Source: JBIQKZ01 sp044464765
GTDB taxonomy: Bacteria > Pseudomonadota > Gammaproteobacteria > Burkholderiales > Burkholderiaceae_B
DNA length: 64,000 nt
Direction: 5' to 3'
NCBI GenBank assembly: GCA_044464765.1
Contig: JBIQKZ010000012.1
Location: 1-64,000, forward strand
Shown: positions 30,010-42,804 of the stretch, in pieces
Layout of the letters: the number at the start of each line of letters is the position of its first letter
How positions within the stretch are numbered: the first letter of the stretch is position 1
Made by a program: the position numbers and the translations under genes
The notes under the pieces: generated by a model
Told to the model about the DNA's origin: nothing
The model's database searches: none
The model's input: only the letters and a program-made list of their open reading frames with translations

Positions 30010-33000
30010 GTGCGCCTGACTCAAATCAAACTCGCCGGATTCAAATCGTTTGTCGACCCAACGACGATTCCCACGCCCAGTCAATTGGTGGGCGTGGTGG
30101 GGCCGAATGGTTGCGGAAAATCCAATATCATCGATGCTGTGCGCTGGGTGCTGGGCGAGACGCGAGCGTCAGAATTGCGCGGCGAATCCATGCAGGATGT
30201 TATTTTCAACGGCTCGGGCAACCGCAAGCCGGCCGCGCGCGCATCGGTTGAGCTGGTATTCGATAATTCCGAGGGGCGTGCCGCCGGGCAGTGGAGCACA
30301 TATACAGAAATCGCGGTCCGACGGGTCCTGACCCGGGATGGCACCAGCAGCTACTTCGTGAATGGGCAGCAGGTGCGGCGTCGGGATATTCACGACATTT
30401 TTCTTGGCACGGGTCTGGGGAGCAGGGGATACGCGATCATCGGGCAAGGGATGATCAGCCGCCTCATCGAGGCGCGTCCCGACGAGTTGCGCGTCTACCT
30501 GGAAGAAGCCGCTGGTGTTTCCCGTTATAAAGAGCGGCGTCGCGAAACCGAGAACCGGCTGGCCGACACCCGCGAGAATCTCAATCGCGTGGAAGATATA
30601 TTGCGCGAACTGACCTTGCAATTGGACAAATTGGAAGCGCAGGCTGAAGTGGCGGGCCGGTATCGGGCATGGCAGGAAGAGGGCGAGCAAAAGCAACTCG
30701 CACTCTGGCTGTTAAAGGAAAGCACCGCCAAGAAGGACCAGCAAGAGCGCTTTGCTGCAATAGAACAGGCCCAGAACGACCTTGAAGCAGCCATCGCGGG
30801 GCTGCGGGCCGGCGAGTCCGCACTGGAATCACGCAGGCAGGCCCATTATGCTGCTGCGGATGCCGTGCATGCGGCCCAGGGGCAGTTATTCGAAGCGGGG
30901 GCGCTGGTCAGCCGACTGGAAGCCGAGATCCGTCATGTGGTGGATTCGCGCCAACGGCTACAAAGTCGGCGCACCCAGCTTGAAACACAGATGCAGGAAT
31001 GGGCGGATCAAAAAGCCCATTGCGCCGAACAGTTGGAGCAAAGTCGTCACGATCTTGAGGCCGCAGCGGCCCACAGCCAGGAAGCCCAGGCTCGGGTCGA
31101 GCAGGCGGGCGAGGCGCTGCCCGATATTGAAGCCAAAGTACGAAGTGCCGGAGCGTCGCGCGACGATATGCGCAGCTCGCTGGCGCGTCTGGAGCAAGAG
31201 CTGGCCTTGGTGGCTCAGGCCCAGCGCGAGGCGGACAGCCGGCTTTCAACTTTGGCGTTGCGCCGCGAAAGGCTCGAACAGGAACAGCGCGAGCTGGATA
31301 CGCCCGACCCGGACAACCTGGTGAAGCTGGCCGGCGATCTGGCGGCCACCGGCCAGCAGTTGGATGAAGCACAAGCCCAATTGCTGGAGCTCGAAGAGCG
31401 TCTGCCCGATCTCGACGAGGAAAGACAGGCCGCCCACACTGTATCTCGCGAGGCTACGCAAGGGTTGGCTCGGCTGGATGCACGGTTGGCGGCGCTAACA
31501 AAATTGCAGGACGACGTTCAGAAGCAAGGGGCGTTGCAACCCTGGTTGGAAAAACATGAGCTCTCCGCCCTAGGTCGTTTATGGCAAAAACTGCACGTGG
31601 AGTCGGGCTGGGAAACAGCGCTTGAGGCGGTGCTTCGCGAACGCATGACAGCCCTTGAGATCCGCCAGCTTGAGCATGCCAGGGCATTTGTGAGCGATCC
31701 GCCGCCCGCGCGCCTGGCATTTTTCCAGATGGCAACAGCGGCGCCCGCACCCGCTTCTGCGCCCGGCTGCACGCCGTTGGCGTCACTGCTTCAAATCAGC
31801 GATCCTGATCTGCGTGCGCTGCTGAATGAATGGTTGCGGGGCGTGTATTTGGCCGACGATGTTGGCGCTGCCCTGTCGGTCCGCGGCGAGCTTGGGCCGG
31901 GCGATCTATTCGTGGTCAGGCAGGGACATCTGGTCGATCGGCACAGTGTCCGCTTTTATGCGCCCGATTCTGAACAGGCCGGGATGCTTGCGCGTCAGCA
32001 GGAAATTGAAAACCTGCAGCGCGAGGTAAAGGCCGAACAGCTTATTGCCGACCAGGCGGTGGCTCAGGTTGCGCGCGCGGAAGCGCAGTGGCAACAGGTT
32101 TCGCAGGCCATGCCGCCCGCCCGGCTGCGGGTGTCTGAACTTACACGGCGCCTGCACGATGTACAGCTCGAGCATTCCCGCTTGCAGCAGCAGGCGCAGC
32201 AATCCGGCGAGCGGGCCGAGCGCATCCGCGATGAACTCGAAGAGATTGCGGGCCAATCTCAAGAGCTGTTGGCGCAGAAAGAGCAGGCCGAAGAGCGTTT
32301 CGAATTGCTGGACGTGCAATTAGGCGAGAAACAGCAAACGTTTGCCGACGCCGAACTATCCGGCGAAGACATGGCCCGTCAGGCTGAGCAGGCCCGGCAG
32401 CAGTTGCGCGACCTGGAGCGGGCTGCCCACGAAGCTGTATTCGCCGAACGTGCTCTGCACAGCCGTATTGTCGACCTCGAGCGCAATTTGGCATTGGCCG
32501 CAGAGCAGATTCGGCGAGCGCAGGATGAACTGCAAGGCTTGCAAGGCGAGTTGTTCGAGCTGGATGCGACCGCTGCCCAGGCGGGATTGCAGGATGCCCT
32601 GGAGCAACGGGCTGCCCGGGAAGAAACGCTTGGCAATGCCCGCATTGAACTGGATAACCTTGCTGCGCTGTTGCGCGAGGCCGAAGAAGGCCGTGTGGGA
32701 ATGGAGCGCTCGCTCGAGCCACGACGGGCCAGGATTACCGAGCTGCAACTCCAGGAGCAGGCTGCGCGGCTTTCAGTCGAACAGTATGCCGAGCAACTGG
32801 ATAGCCGCCAGGTGGACCGCAGCAAGCTTGCCGACGAACTGGCCGAGCGGCCCGACGATTGGCGTCGCGCCGGCTGGCTGCAGTCGGAAGTGCAACGTAT
32901 TTCCCGCCAGGTCGACGCTTTGGGCCCGGTCAACCTAGCGGCCCTGGACGAGCTACGTACCGCTCGAGAGCGCCGAGGCTTCATGGATTCCCAGCATCAA

Positions 33001-33534
33001 GACTTGTGCGAGGCCATCGAGACGCTTGAAGACGCCATTCGACGGATCGACAAGGAAACGCGCGAACTCCTGCAAGAGACCTTCGATACGGTGAACCGGC
33101 ATTTCGGCGAACTCTTCCCCAAATTGTTCGGCGGCGGCGAAGCGCGGCTTTCAATTACGGGCGATGAAATCCTGGATGCGGGGGTGCAGGTTATGGCGCA
33201 GCCGCCTGGCAAACGCAACAGCACCATTCACCTGCTGTCCGGCGGCGAGAAAGCCTTGACGGCGACGGCCCTGGTGTTTGCCCTTTTCAAGCTCAATCCG
33301 GCTCCGTTTTGCCTGCTCGACGAGGTCGATGCGCCACTGGACGATGCGAATACAGAACGCTATGCTAACTTGGTCAGCAGCATGAGCGACCAAACCCAGT
33401 TTTTGTTCATTTCGCATAATAAAATTGCAATGCAGATGGCGCGGCAGCTTATCGGGGTGACCATGCAAGAACAAGGCGTATCGCGGATTGTTGCCGTGGA
33501 TATCGACTCGGCGCTCGAAATGGCGGAAGCCTGA
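30010..33534 (+). CDS. smc: Chromosome partition protein SMC
   Basis: A 1174-residue SMC ATPase that with ScpA/ScpB compacts and disentangles the chromosome. Walker A is GPNGCGKSN (31-39), followed by two long coiled coils (about 165-500 and 660-1000) flanking a hinge near 510-650. The C-terminal head has signature LLSGGEKALTATAL near 1077 and Walker B LLDEVDAPLDD near 1100. The start is GTG at 30010 (MRLTQIKLAGFKSF), the usual SMC N terminus. First gene of smc-zipA-ligA. Confidence 0.96.
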   Translation: MRLTQIKLAGFKSFVDPTTIPTPSQLVGVVGPNGCGKSNIIDAVRWVLGETRASELRGESMQDVIFNGSGNRKPAARASVELVFDNSEGRAAGQWSTYTEIAVRRVLTRDGTSSYFVNGQQVRRRDIHDIFLGTGLGSRGYAIIGQGMISRLIEARPDELRVYLEEAAGVSRYKERRRETENRLADTRENLNRVEDILRELTLQLDKLEAQAEVAGRYRAWQEEGEQKQLALWLLKESTAKKDQQERFAAIEQAQNDLEAAIAGLRAGESALESRRQAHYAAADAVHAAQGQLFEAGALVSRLEAEIRHVVDSRQRLQSRRTQLETQMQEWADQKAHCAEQLEQSRHDLEAAAAHSQEAQARVEQAGEALPDIEAKVRSAGASRDDMRSSLARLEQELALVAQAQREADSRLSTLALRRERLEQEQRELDTPDPDNLVKLAGDLAATGQQLDEAQAQLLELEERLPDLDEERQAAHTVSREATQGLARLDARLAALTKLQDDVQKQGALQPWLEKHELSALGRLWQKLHVESGWETALEAVLRERMTALEIRQLEHARAFVSDPPPARLAFFQMATAAPAPASAPGCTPLASLLQISDPDLRALLNEWLRGVYLADDVGAALSVRGELGPGDLFVVRQGHLVDRHSVRFYAPDSEQAGMLARQQEIENLQREVKAEQLIADQAVAQVARAEAQWQQVSQAMPPARLRVSELTRRLHDVQLEHSRLQQQAQQSGERAERIRDELEEIAGQSQELLAQKEQAEERFELLDVQLGEKQQTFADAELSGEDMARQAEQARQQLRDLERAAHEAVFAERALHSRIVDLERNLALAAEQIRRAQDELQGLQGELFELDATAAQAGLQDALEQRAAREETLGNARIELDNLAALLREAEEGRVGMERSLEPRRARITELQLQEQAARLSVEQYAEQLDSRQVDRSKLADELAERPDDWRRAGWLQSEVQRISRQVDALGPVNLAALDELRTARERRGFMDSQHQDLCEAIETLEDAIRRIDKETRELLQETFDTVNRHFGELFPKLFGGGEARLSITGDEILDAGVQVMAQPPGKRNSTIHLLSGGEKALTATALVFALFKLNPAPFCLLDEVDAPLDDANTERYANLVSSMSDQTQFLFISHNKIAMQMARQLIGVTMQEQGVSRIVAVDIDSALEMAEA

Positions 33535-33575
33535 GGATTCAATGTTTAATCATATAGCCTGTGATGGGGCGGTAA

Positions 33576-36634
<3,059 letters not shown>

Positions 36635-36658
36635 ACCCCCGCTTTACAGCGCTGACAA

Positions 36659-37435
36659 CTATTTGATATTGGCCGACTGCATCAGTTTTTGCTGGTAATC
36701 GGTCAGTTGTTGCTGGCGCAGCATTTCCTGAAGTTGCGGCTTCACTTCGTCGAGGGACGGAAACTCGATGGGGCGGGAGTCTTCGACCTGGATGATATGC
36801 CAGCCAAATTGCGACTTTACCGGTTTGTCGGTCATCTCGCCTTTTTTCAAGCCTTCGACGGCTTGAGCGAACTCGGGTACATAGTTGCTGGTGGGTCCCC
36901 AGCCCAGATCACCGCCATTCTGGCCGCTGCCCGTATCGATGGAATCTTTCTTGGCTGCTGCGTCAAATGAGACGTTGTTGGCCTTGATGTCGTTGATCAG
37001 GTCCTGGGCAGCCTGCTCTTCCTTGACCAGGATATGACGCAGTTTGTATTCGAGGCGGCCGGCTTGATCTTTCTTGATCTCGTCGTATTCGGCCTGTATC
37101 TTGGCGTCGGTGACAGGGTTGTTCTTAAGCTGGTCGGCCATCAGGGCGCGCACCAAAATACCTTGGCGCGCGAGTTCGATTTCCTGGCGCACTTCCGCGC
37201 GCTTGTCGATACCGGCTTTCTCGGCGGCTTGCACGGCAACCGTGCGTCCGATCATTTCTTGCTTGACCTGCTCGCGTAGCTGCGGCGAGTCTTGTGCGCC
37301 TTGGCTGACCAGCAGGCTGACAAACTGATCCAGTTGTTTCTGGGTAATGGGCTTGCCATTGACGGTTGCCACATTCTGGGCGTATACAGGCGCAGCCAGG
37401 GCACATACGGCGGCGAACATCACAAGTCGTTTCAT
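36659..37435 (-). CDS. par27: Periplasmic parvulin-type peptidyl-prolyl isomerase, Par27-like
   Basis: A 258-residue exported chaperone/PPIase. Signal peptide 1-19 (AYA cleavage) precedes a SurA-like N-terminal chaperone region, then a parvulin domain (about 132-225: LRHILVKEEQ, GGDLGWG, KSQFGWHIIQVED) and a C-terminal helix. Sequence, length and genomic setting match Par27 of Bordetella pertussis, a periplasmic chaperone for outer-membrane and secreted proteins. Last gene of the msrB-yciB-bolA-par27 run. Confidence 0.9.
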   Translation of the reverse strand: MKRLVMFAAVCALAAPVYAQNVATVNGKPITQKQLDQFVSLLVSQGAQDSPQLREQVKQEMIGRTVAVQAAEKAGIDKRAEVRQEIELARQGILVRALMADQLKNNPVTDAKIQAEYDEIKKDQAGRLEYKLRHILVKEEQAAQDLINDIKANNVSFDAAAKKDSIDTGSGQNGGDLGWGPTSNYVPEFAQAVEGLKKGEMTDKPVKSQFGWHIIQVEDSRPIEFPSLDEVKPQLQEMLRQQQLTDYQQKLMQSANIK

Positions 37436-37477
37436 AGATTGCCTTTGTCTTGATTGAAATACTTTATTTTGTTTGAG

Positions 37478-37738
37478 TTAACCAGGGCTGGCGTTGATCG
37501 CCAATGCATGGACGGGATACGGGATTAAATCATGCACGCGATCATACACGAGTCGATGGCGGGCAAGCGTTGACAGGCCCTGGAACTGTTGCGAAACGAT
37601 AGTGACGCGAAAGTGGCTGGCGCCGCCTTCGGCCCCTGCGTGTCCGGCATGCAGGTGGGATTCGTCGACGATGTCCAGATGGGAGGGCTCAAGGGCGGCC
37701 AGACGTTGACGGATAAGCTCGGCGCGTTCGGTATTCAT
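37478..37738 (-). CDS. bolA: BolA family protein
   Basis: An 86-residue BolA-like protein, a small KH-like fold that with monothiol glutaredoxins handles Fe-S clusters and stress-related regulation. Seen: DESHLHAGHAG with conserved histidines, SHFRVTIVS, and LARHRLVYD. The start MNTERAEL at 37738 overlaps the yciB stop by four bases; the frame stays open upstream but that part is inside yciB. Confidence 0.92.
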   Translation of the reverse strand: MNTERAELIRQRLAALEPSHLDIVDESHLHAGHAGAEGGASHFRVTIVSQQFQGLSTLARHRLVYDRVHDLIPYPVHALAINASPG

Positions 37739-38316
37739 GGCTGGTCTCGTGTTTCGGGGCCGGAAACGTGCGTTGTGTGGTCTTCTTTTATGTGCTTGCC
37801 CAGCCAAATGGACTGGCCAATGACAAACACGATAAGCAAAGCCATAAGGCCGAAAACCTTGAAGTTTACCCACTGCGATTCAGTGAATTGCCCCGAAAAA
37901 GCAACGTACAGGTTCAGGCCGCCGGACACGATAAAAAACCCCGCCCAGCTTAAATTGAGCTTGTCCCATGCGGCAGCCGGCAAGGCAATTTGCGAGCCCA
38001 TGAGCTTTTGCATGAGATTGCGGTTGAATACCCACCGACCTGCCAGCAAAATACCGGCGAATAGCCAATACAGCACGGTGGGCTTCCATTTGATGAACGC
38101 ATCGTTGTGGAACAGCAGGGTGGCGCCGCCAAATACGATGATGACCGTCAGGTTGATCCAGTGCATGGCTTCGATGGTTTTTCCGGTGGCTTTCAGCCAG
38201 ACGAACTGCGCGATGCCCGCAATAATGGCGACGGCAGTGGCGGTGAAGATATCGGAAAACTTGAAAGCCAGGAAAAACAGGATCAGCGGAAACAGGTCGA
38301 ATAGAAACTTTTTCAT
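37735..38316 (-). CDS. yciB: Septation/intermembrane protein A (YciB family)
   Basis: A 193-residue inner-membrane protein with about five helices. The start [19 protein letters not shown], the [14 protein letters not shown] loop and the [14 protein letters not shown] segment are diagnostic of YciB/IspZ, implicated in envelope synthesis and septation. The ATG at 38316 overlaps the msrB stop; a TTG-type upstream extension is inside msrB. Its own stop overlaps bolA. Confidence 0.94.
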   Translation of the reverse strand: MKKFLFDLFPLILFFLAFKFSDIFTATAVAIIAGIAQFVWLKATGKTIEAMHWINLTVIIVFGGATLLFHNDAFIKWKPTVLYWLFAGILLAGRWVFNRNLMQKLMGSQIALPAAAWDKLNLSWAGFFIVSGGLNLYVAFSGQFTESQWVNFKVFGLMALLIVFVIGQSIWLGKHIKEDHTTHVSGPETRDQP

Positions 38317-38708
38317 TCGGCAGGCTCGAACTTCAGCGATAGGGAGTTGATGCAATAGCGCAGCCCGGTGGGTGGCGGGCCATCGGGAAAGACGTGGCCC
38401 AGATGGGAGTCGCAGACATTACACAACACTTCGGTGCGCACCATGCCGTGGGTGGTGTCGCGTTCTTCGCGCACCAGTGCGGGATCAAGCGCCTGAAAAT
38501 AGCTGGGCCAGCCGCACCCGGCATCGAATTTGGTGTCCGACTCGAACAAGGCTGTGCCGCAACCCACGCAGCGGTATATGCCTGCCTGATTGGTGTCCCA
38601 GTAACGCCCCGTAAAGGCGCGTTCGGTGCCTTTTTCGCGGGCGACATAATATTCTTCGGGAGTAAGCTGGGCTCGCCATTCCGCGTCGGTTTTAGTGATC
38701 TTTTCCAC
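38313..38708 (-). CDS. msrB: Peptide-methionine (R)-S-oxide reductase
   Basis: A 131-residue enzyme that repairs R-methionine sulfoxide in proteins. Zinc cysteines are in CVGCG and [12 protein letters not shown]; the catalytic cysteine is in [10 protein letters not shown] near the C terminus. GTG at 38708 is chosen: the ribosome site GAAGGA lies seven bases before it, whereas the upstream TTG at 38714 would sit only one base after that site. First gene of a four-gene minus-strand operon joined by 4-base overlaps. Confidence 0.94.
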   Translation of the reverse strand: MEKITKTDAEWRAQLTPEEYYVAREKGTERAFTGRYWDTNQAGIYRCVGCGTALFESDTKFDAGCGWPSYFQALDPALVREERDTTHGMVRTEVLCNVCDSHLGHVFPDGPPPTGLRYCINSLSLKFEPAE

Positions 38709-38900
38709 AATCAAGTCCTTCTCGCATGCTTTCTAATCATATCTGCTATGTTAATCGACTTTTGTTCAGCGCCAAGGTTCCCGGGCGGCCTGGCGTGCAA
38801 CGATTGTTACATGACGAACCGGACAGACAGGAATCGAATTTAGCGTCTATGCAGGGAATCCCCTAAAAGACTTTGTATCCTATTCTGTCCATAATACGTA

Positions 38901-38938
38901 GTTAACTGAAACGTGGTGTGGTAACTAAATGGTTAACT
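38901..38938 (+). repeat. GTTAACT direct repeats, candidate operator
   Basis: GTTAACT occurs at 38901-38907 and 38932-38938, 31 bases apart (about three helical turns), with a related GTAACT at 38921-38926. GTTAAC is itself a palindrome. Location between msrB and the transporter genes suggests a regulator site; no regulator is encoded nearby. Confidence 0.35.
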
Positions 38939-39012
38939 ATAGGCTTACTCACGTTCGGGGCGGGGTTGCTTCAGTCACTGATGCGGTGGCTGGCTTCTCA
39001 CCATATGCAAAG

Positions 39013-39037
39013 TACCGGCTGCCAAGGCCGGTATTTT
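39013..39037 (+). terminator. Terminator-like hairpin in the transporter leader
   Basis: A 7-bp stem TACCGGC / GCCGGTA with a 7-base loop is followed directly by TTTTCTG. It lies about 60 bases before the permease start, with no gene upstream on this strand in reach, so it could be an attenuator in the leader or the end of an unseen small RNA. Confidence 0.5.
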
Positions 39038-39096
39038 CTGTATTGGCTCATACAGGGCAGCGGGCTTTTACCAATCCCTAATTTATGGTGTTGTAG

Positions 39097-40134
39097 ATGG
39101 ATTCGACAATTGTTTTTATATTGCTGCAAGACGGGGTGCTTAACGGCGCTGTGTATGCACTGCTGGGGCTGGCGCTGGTGCTGGTCTTTGTGGTCACCCG
39201 CGTCGTTTTTATTCCTCAGGGCGAGTTCGTCTCGTATGGCGCGCTGACGCTGGCTTTCATGGTGAATGGCCGGATACCCGGCACCGTCATGTTGCTGCTT
39301 ATCGTGGGTCTGATCACTTTTTTAGTCGAGCTGCTGGCGGCGATTCGTTCGCGTGAATGGAATCTTCTTCCGCGCGCTGCTGTCACTACCCTGGTGCTGC
39401 CGATCGTCTTGTTCCTGGCGGCCCCCTATATTGTCAGCACGGAAACCCCGCTCTGGATTAATGTGCTGTTCTCGCTGGCTCTGGTAATCCCGCTGGGCCC
39501 CATGCTCTATCGCCTGGTCTATCAGCCGGTGGCCGAGGCCAGCGTGCTGGTGTTGCTTATTATCTCGGTGGCTGTGCACTTTGCGCTTACCGGCCTGGGG
39601 CTGGTGTTCTTTGGCGCGGAAGGCTGGCGCACACCGCCTTTCATGGAAGGCGAGGTCCAGTTCGGCGCCATTTCGTGGTCGGCGCAAACCTTCTTTGTGT
39701 TGGGTACTTGCGCGTTGCTGATTCTCGCGCTTTGGGTGCTCTTTCGTAAAACGCTGTATGGTCGCGCTTTACGGGCAACGGCTGTCAACCGCCGCGGCGC
39801 GCGGCTGGTGGGTATCAGCACGAATATGTCGGGTAGCCTGACGTTCACCCTGGCTGCCGCGATCGGCGCACTGTCGGGAATGCTTATTTCCCCCGTTACC
39901 ACCATTTATTACGACACCGGCTTCCTGATCGGCCTGAAAGGCTTTGTGGCGGCTATCGTTGGCGGCATGGTCAGCTATCCGCTGGCGGCGGCCGGTGCAT
40001 TGTTTGTCGGGATACTCGAAGCTTTTTCGTCGTTTTGGGCAAGCGCCTACAAAGAGGTTATTGTGTTTACCCTGATTATCCCCGTATTACTGTGGCGTTC
40101 GTTCGGCACATCGCATGTCGACGACGAGGAGTAA
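39097..40134 (+). CDS. Branched-chain amino acid-type ABC transporter permease (LivH family)
   Basis: A 345-residue permease with about eight to nine helices. The family pattern LLQDGVLNGAVYALLGLALVL at the start, the PQGEFVSYGAL loop and the EAA-like stretch near 225 (RALRATAVNRRGARLVGIS) with IGALSGML identify LivH. It would pair with the LivM half of the next gene. Substrate is unknown: such systems carry branched-chain amino acids, amides, urea or aromatic acids. No periplasmic binding protein gene is adjacent. Confidence 0.88.
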   Translation: MDSTIVFILLQDGVLNGAVYALLGLALVLVFVVTRVVFIPQGEFVSYGALTLAFMVNGRIPGTVMLLLIVGLITFLVELLAAIRSREWNLLPRAAVTTLVLPIVLFLAAPYIVSTETPLWINVLFSLALVIPLGPMLYRLVYQPVAEASVLVLLIISVAVHFALTGLGLVFFGAEGWRTPPFMEGEVQFGAISWSAQTFFVLGTCALLILALWVLFRKTLYGRALRATAVNRRGARLVGISTNMSGSLTFTLAAAIGALSGMLISPVTTIYYDTGFLIGLKGFVAAIVGGMVSYPLAAAGALFVGILEAFSSFWASAYKEVIVFTLIIPVLLWRSFGTSHVDDEE

Positions 40135-40141
40135 GAACGCC

Positions 40142-41956
40142 ATGAATCGAATCATACTTGTTGTCTTTTTGGCGATTTTAGCCGTGTTGCCGATGCTGTC
40201 GGCCACGCCCGAATTCTGGATTACCCAGTTGAACTACATCGGCCTTGCGGCCCTGGTGGTGCTTGGGCTGGTGTTGCTCACCGGCGTTGGCGGGCTCACT
40301 TCCTTCGGTCAGGCGGCCTTTGTGGGTATTGGCGCCTATTCAACGGCGTATCTCACCACGGCCTGGGGCTGGGCGCCGTGGCTTGCCTTGGGCGCCGGGC
40401 TGGTCGTCACGTTTGCGGTTGCCTATATCCTGGGGGCGATCACCCTTAGGCTGTCGGGCCACTATCTGCCGCTGGGCACGATCGCCTGGTGCTTGTCCCT
40501 GTACTACTTGTTCGGCAATCTGGGCTTCCTGGGCCAGTACGACGGTATCGCCGGTATCCAGCCCATCTATGTCTTCGGTATTTCCTTGTCCGATGGCCGC
40601 GCCATCTACTATTTGATCTGGCTGGTGTTGTTGCTGTCCATGTGGGCTACCCGCAATTTGTTGGACTCCCGTCCCGGCCGCGCTATTCGCGCCTTGCGCA
40701 GCGGTGGTGGCATGGCCGAGTCCTTTGGCATCAATATGGCGTCTTACAAGGTTATTATTTTCGTCTATGCGGCCTTGCTCGCCTGCCTTTCAGGCTGGCT
40801 GTATGCACACATGCAGCGCGCCGTCAGCCCCAGCCCTTTCGGCCTTAACTATGGCATCGAGTATCTGTTCATGGCGGTCGTGGGCGGCGGCGGCAGCGTT
40901 TGGGGAGCCATTGTGGGCTCGGCCCTCATTCTTACGCTGAAAGACCAGATCCAGAACGTCTTGCCGCAGATCATCGATACGACCTCCAATTTCGAGCTCG
41001 TGGTCTTCGGCATCCTGATGATTCTGGTGCTGCAGTATGCGCGCAATGGGGTTTGGCCCATTCTTGTCTACGGTTGGAGCAGCATTATCGGCAAGGCGGG
41101 TTCACAGCGTAGCCGTCCCGCGCCACCCCAGGCGCCTGCGTTGCCGCAGCGTGAACGGCCGGCTGAAGGCACGTTGGTACTCGAGGTCGATGCCGCGCGC
41201 AAAGAGTTCGGCGGCTTGGTGGCCGTCAACGACATCAGCTTTTCGTTGCGGGCCGGCGAGATCATGGGCCTGATCGGTCCGAACGGCGCCGGTAAAAGCA
41301 CCACCTTCAACCTGATTACCGGCGTCTTGCCAACCACTAGCGGGAAAATCACTTTTCAAGGCAAGCGGCTCGATACCCTTCGCTCGCGCGATATTGCCAA
41401 GCTGGGCGTGGGGCGCACCTTCCAGCACGTGCAGTTGCTGCCAACCATGACGGTCCTCGAAAACGTAGCGTTGGGCGCGCACTTGCGCAGCAATGTAGGT
41501 GTGCTGGCCGCCACGCTCCATGCCGAACGCAAAAGCGAGGCCGAATTGCTGCACGAAGCCGCTCGCCAGCTACAGCGGGTGGGTTTGGGCGATTACTTGT
41601 ACGAACAGGCGGGCAATCTGGCCTTGGGCCAACAGCGCATCCTGGAAATCGCCCGCGCCCTGGCGGCCGATCCCATCTTGTTGCTGCTTGACGAGCCTGC
41701 AGCGGGGCTGCGCTACAAAGAAAAACAAGAGCTTGCCAACGTACTGGATCAACTGCGTCGCGAAGGCATGAGCATCTTGCTGGTCGAGCACGATATGGAT
41801 TTTGTAATGAATTTGACGGATCACCTTGTAGTTATGGATTTCGGCACCAAGCTGGCCGAAGGCCTGCCGGCCGATGTCCAGCAGAACCCGGCAGTGCTGG
41901 AAGCCTACCTCGGAGGAATCGACGAGGACATCCAGGTGGAAGGGGGTGCGGCATGA
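40142..41956 (+). CDS. Fused permease-ATPase of a branched-chain amino acid-type ABC transporter (LivM-LivG)
   Basis: A 604-residue fusion. Residues 1 to about 325 are a LivM-type permease ([40 protein letters not shown] as the EAA loop). Residues about 345-600 are a LivG-type ATPase: Walker [11 protein letters not shown] loop [12 protein letters not shown], signature [15 protein letters not shown], Walker [13 protein letters not shown] loop [11 protein letters not shown] at 40142 is chosen over 40115 because GAGGAG lies ten bases before it. Coupled to the ATPase gene downstream by ATGA. Confidence 0.9.
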   Translation: MNRIILVVFLAILAVLPMLSATPEFWITQLNYIGLAALVVLGLVLLTGVGGLTSFGQAAFVGIGAYSTAYLTTAWGWAPWLALGAGLVVTFAVAYILGAITLRLSGHYLPLGTIAWCLSLYYLFGNLGFLGQYDGIAGIQPIYVFGISLSDGRAIYYLIWLVLLLSMWATRNLLDSRPGRAIRALRSGGGMAESFGINMASYKVIIFVYAALLACLSGWLYAHMQRAVSPSPFGLNYGIEYLFMAVVGGGGSVWGAIVGSALILTLKDQIQNVLPQIIDTTSNFELVVFGILMILVLQYARNGVWPILVYGWSSIIGKAGSQRSRPAPPQAPALPQRERPAEGTLVLEVDAARKEFGGLVAVNDISFSLRAGEIMGLIGPNGAGKSTTFNLITGVLPTTSGKITFQGKRLDTLRSRDIAKLGVGRTFQHVQLLPTMTVLENVALGAHLRSNVGVLAATLHAERKSEAELLHEAARQLQRVGLGDYLYEQAGNLALGQQRILEIARALAADPILLLLDEPAAGLRYKEKQELANVLDQLRREGMSILLVEHDMDFVMNLTDHLVVMDFGTKLAEGLPADVQQNPAVLEAYLGGIDEDIQVEGGAA

Positions 41957-42711
41957 GCTCAACGACACAACCCGTCCTGCAGATAGAAAACCTGTCAACG
42001 CAGTATGGCAAGGTGAACGCCTTGGTCGGCGCCAAACTGACCGTGGCGCCGGGCAGCATCGTAACGGTCATCGGCGGAAATGGCGCGGGTAAATCCACCT
42101 TGCTCAATTCCATCATGGGGTCGCTGCCCGTTACCGGACACAGCACCGGCACGATTAATTATCTGGGCCGCGAGGTTCACAGTTGGCAGGTCGAGCGCCG
42201 GGTTGCGCAAGGCATGTCGCTGGTGCCCGAATTACGCGAGCTATTCGGCAGCATGTCGGTCGAAGACAATCTTTTACTGGGCGGGTTCCGCTTGTATCGA
42301 GCGGGCAAGGCGGGCTGGAAAGAGAAAATCGAAGAGGTTTACGATCTTTTCCCCCGTTTGCGCGAGCGGCGCATGCAGCAGGCGGGCACCTTGTCGGGCG
42401 GCGAGCGCCAGATGCTGGCCGTGGGCCGTGCACTAATGGCGCAGCCACAGTTGCTGATGCTCGACGAACCCAGCCTGGGTCTGGCGCCCCTGATTGTCCG
42501 GGAAATCTTTCACATCATTGCCCGATTGCGCAGCACGGGCGTGTCCATTCTGCTGGTCGAACAGAACGCCCGCGCAGCGCTGCAAGTGGCCGATTACGGC
42601 TATGTGCTGGAAACCGGCGAGGTTATCCTGGAAGGCTCGGCAAAAGACCTTAGCGGCAACCCTCGCGTGATCGAAAGCTATTTGGGTCTGGGGAACAAGA
42701 CCGAAGCCTGA
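41953..42711 (+). CDS. ABC transporter ATPase (LivF family)
   Basis: A 252-residue cytoplasmic ATPase. Walker A GGNGAGKST, Q loop with LVPELRELF, signature TLSGGERQMLAVGRAL, Walker B LLMLDEPSLGLAP and H loop LVEQNARAAL are all intact. It should form the heterodimeric motor with the LivG half of the upstream fusion. Last gene of the three-gene transporter unit, ended by a hairpin shared with a convergent gene. Confidence 0.92.
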   Translation: MSSTTQPVLQIENLSTQYGKVNALVGAKLTVAPGSIVTVIGGNGAGKSTLLNSIMGSLPVTGHSTGTINYLGREVHSWQVERRVAQGMSLVPELRELFGSMSVEDNLLLGGFRLYRAGKAGWKEKIEEVYDLFPRLRERRMQQAGTLSGGERQMLAVGRALMAQPQLLMLDEPSLGLAPLIVREIFHIIARLRSTGVSILLVEQNARAALQVADYGYVLETGEVILEGSAKDLSGNPRVIESYLGLGNKTEA

Positions 42712-42766
42712 CGCTTTATACGTGATGCGGCGACCAAGCCGCAGCGCAGCGGGTTTGATAAGCAAG

Positions 42767-42804
42767 GCCCTGAACCATTGTCAGTTCGACAATGCGTTCA
42801 GGGC
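42767..42804. terminator. Bidirectional hairpin between convergent ABC genes
   Basis: GCCCTGAAC (42767-42775) pairs with GTTCAGGGC (42796-42804), continued by CATTGTC / GACAATG around a 5-base loop with one bulged C: 16 bp in all. TTCTT follows on the plus strand. It overlaps the last codons of the minus-strand ATPase-like gene. Confidence 0.7.

Larger units (their letters stand above)
38709..39096. other. Divergent control region msrB / ABC transporter
   Basis: No gene is convincing; a 109-codon frame (38918-39247) runs into the permease gene in another frame and matches nothing I know. The stretch holds GTTAACT repeats (38901-38938) and a terminator-like hairpin (39013-39037) upstream of the permease ATG. 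Confidence 0.5.

Noticed and set aside
38918..39247. 109-codon open frame before the permease
   Set aside because: Overlaps the permease gene by about 150 bases, contains the terminator-like hairpin, and resembles nothing known.
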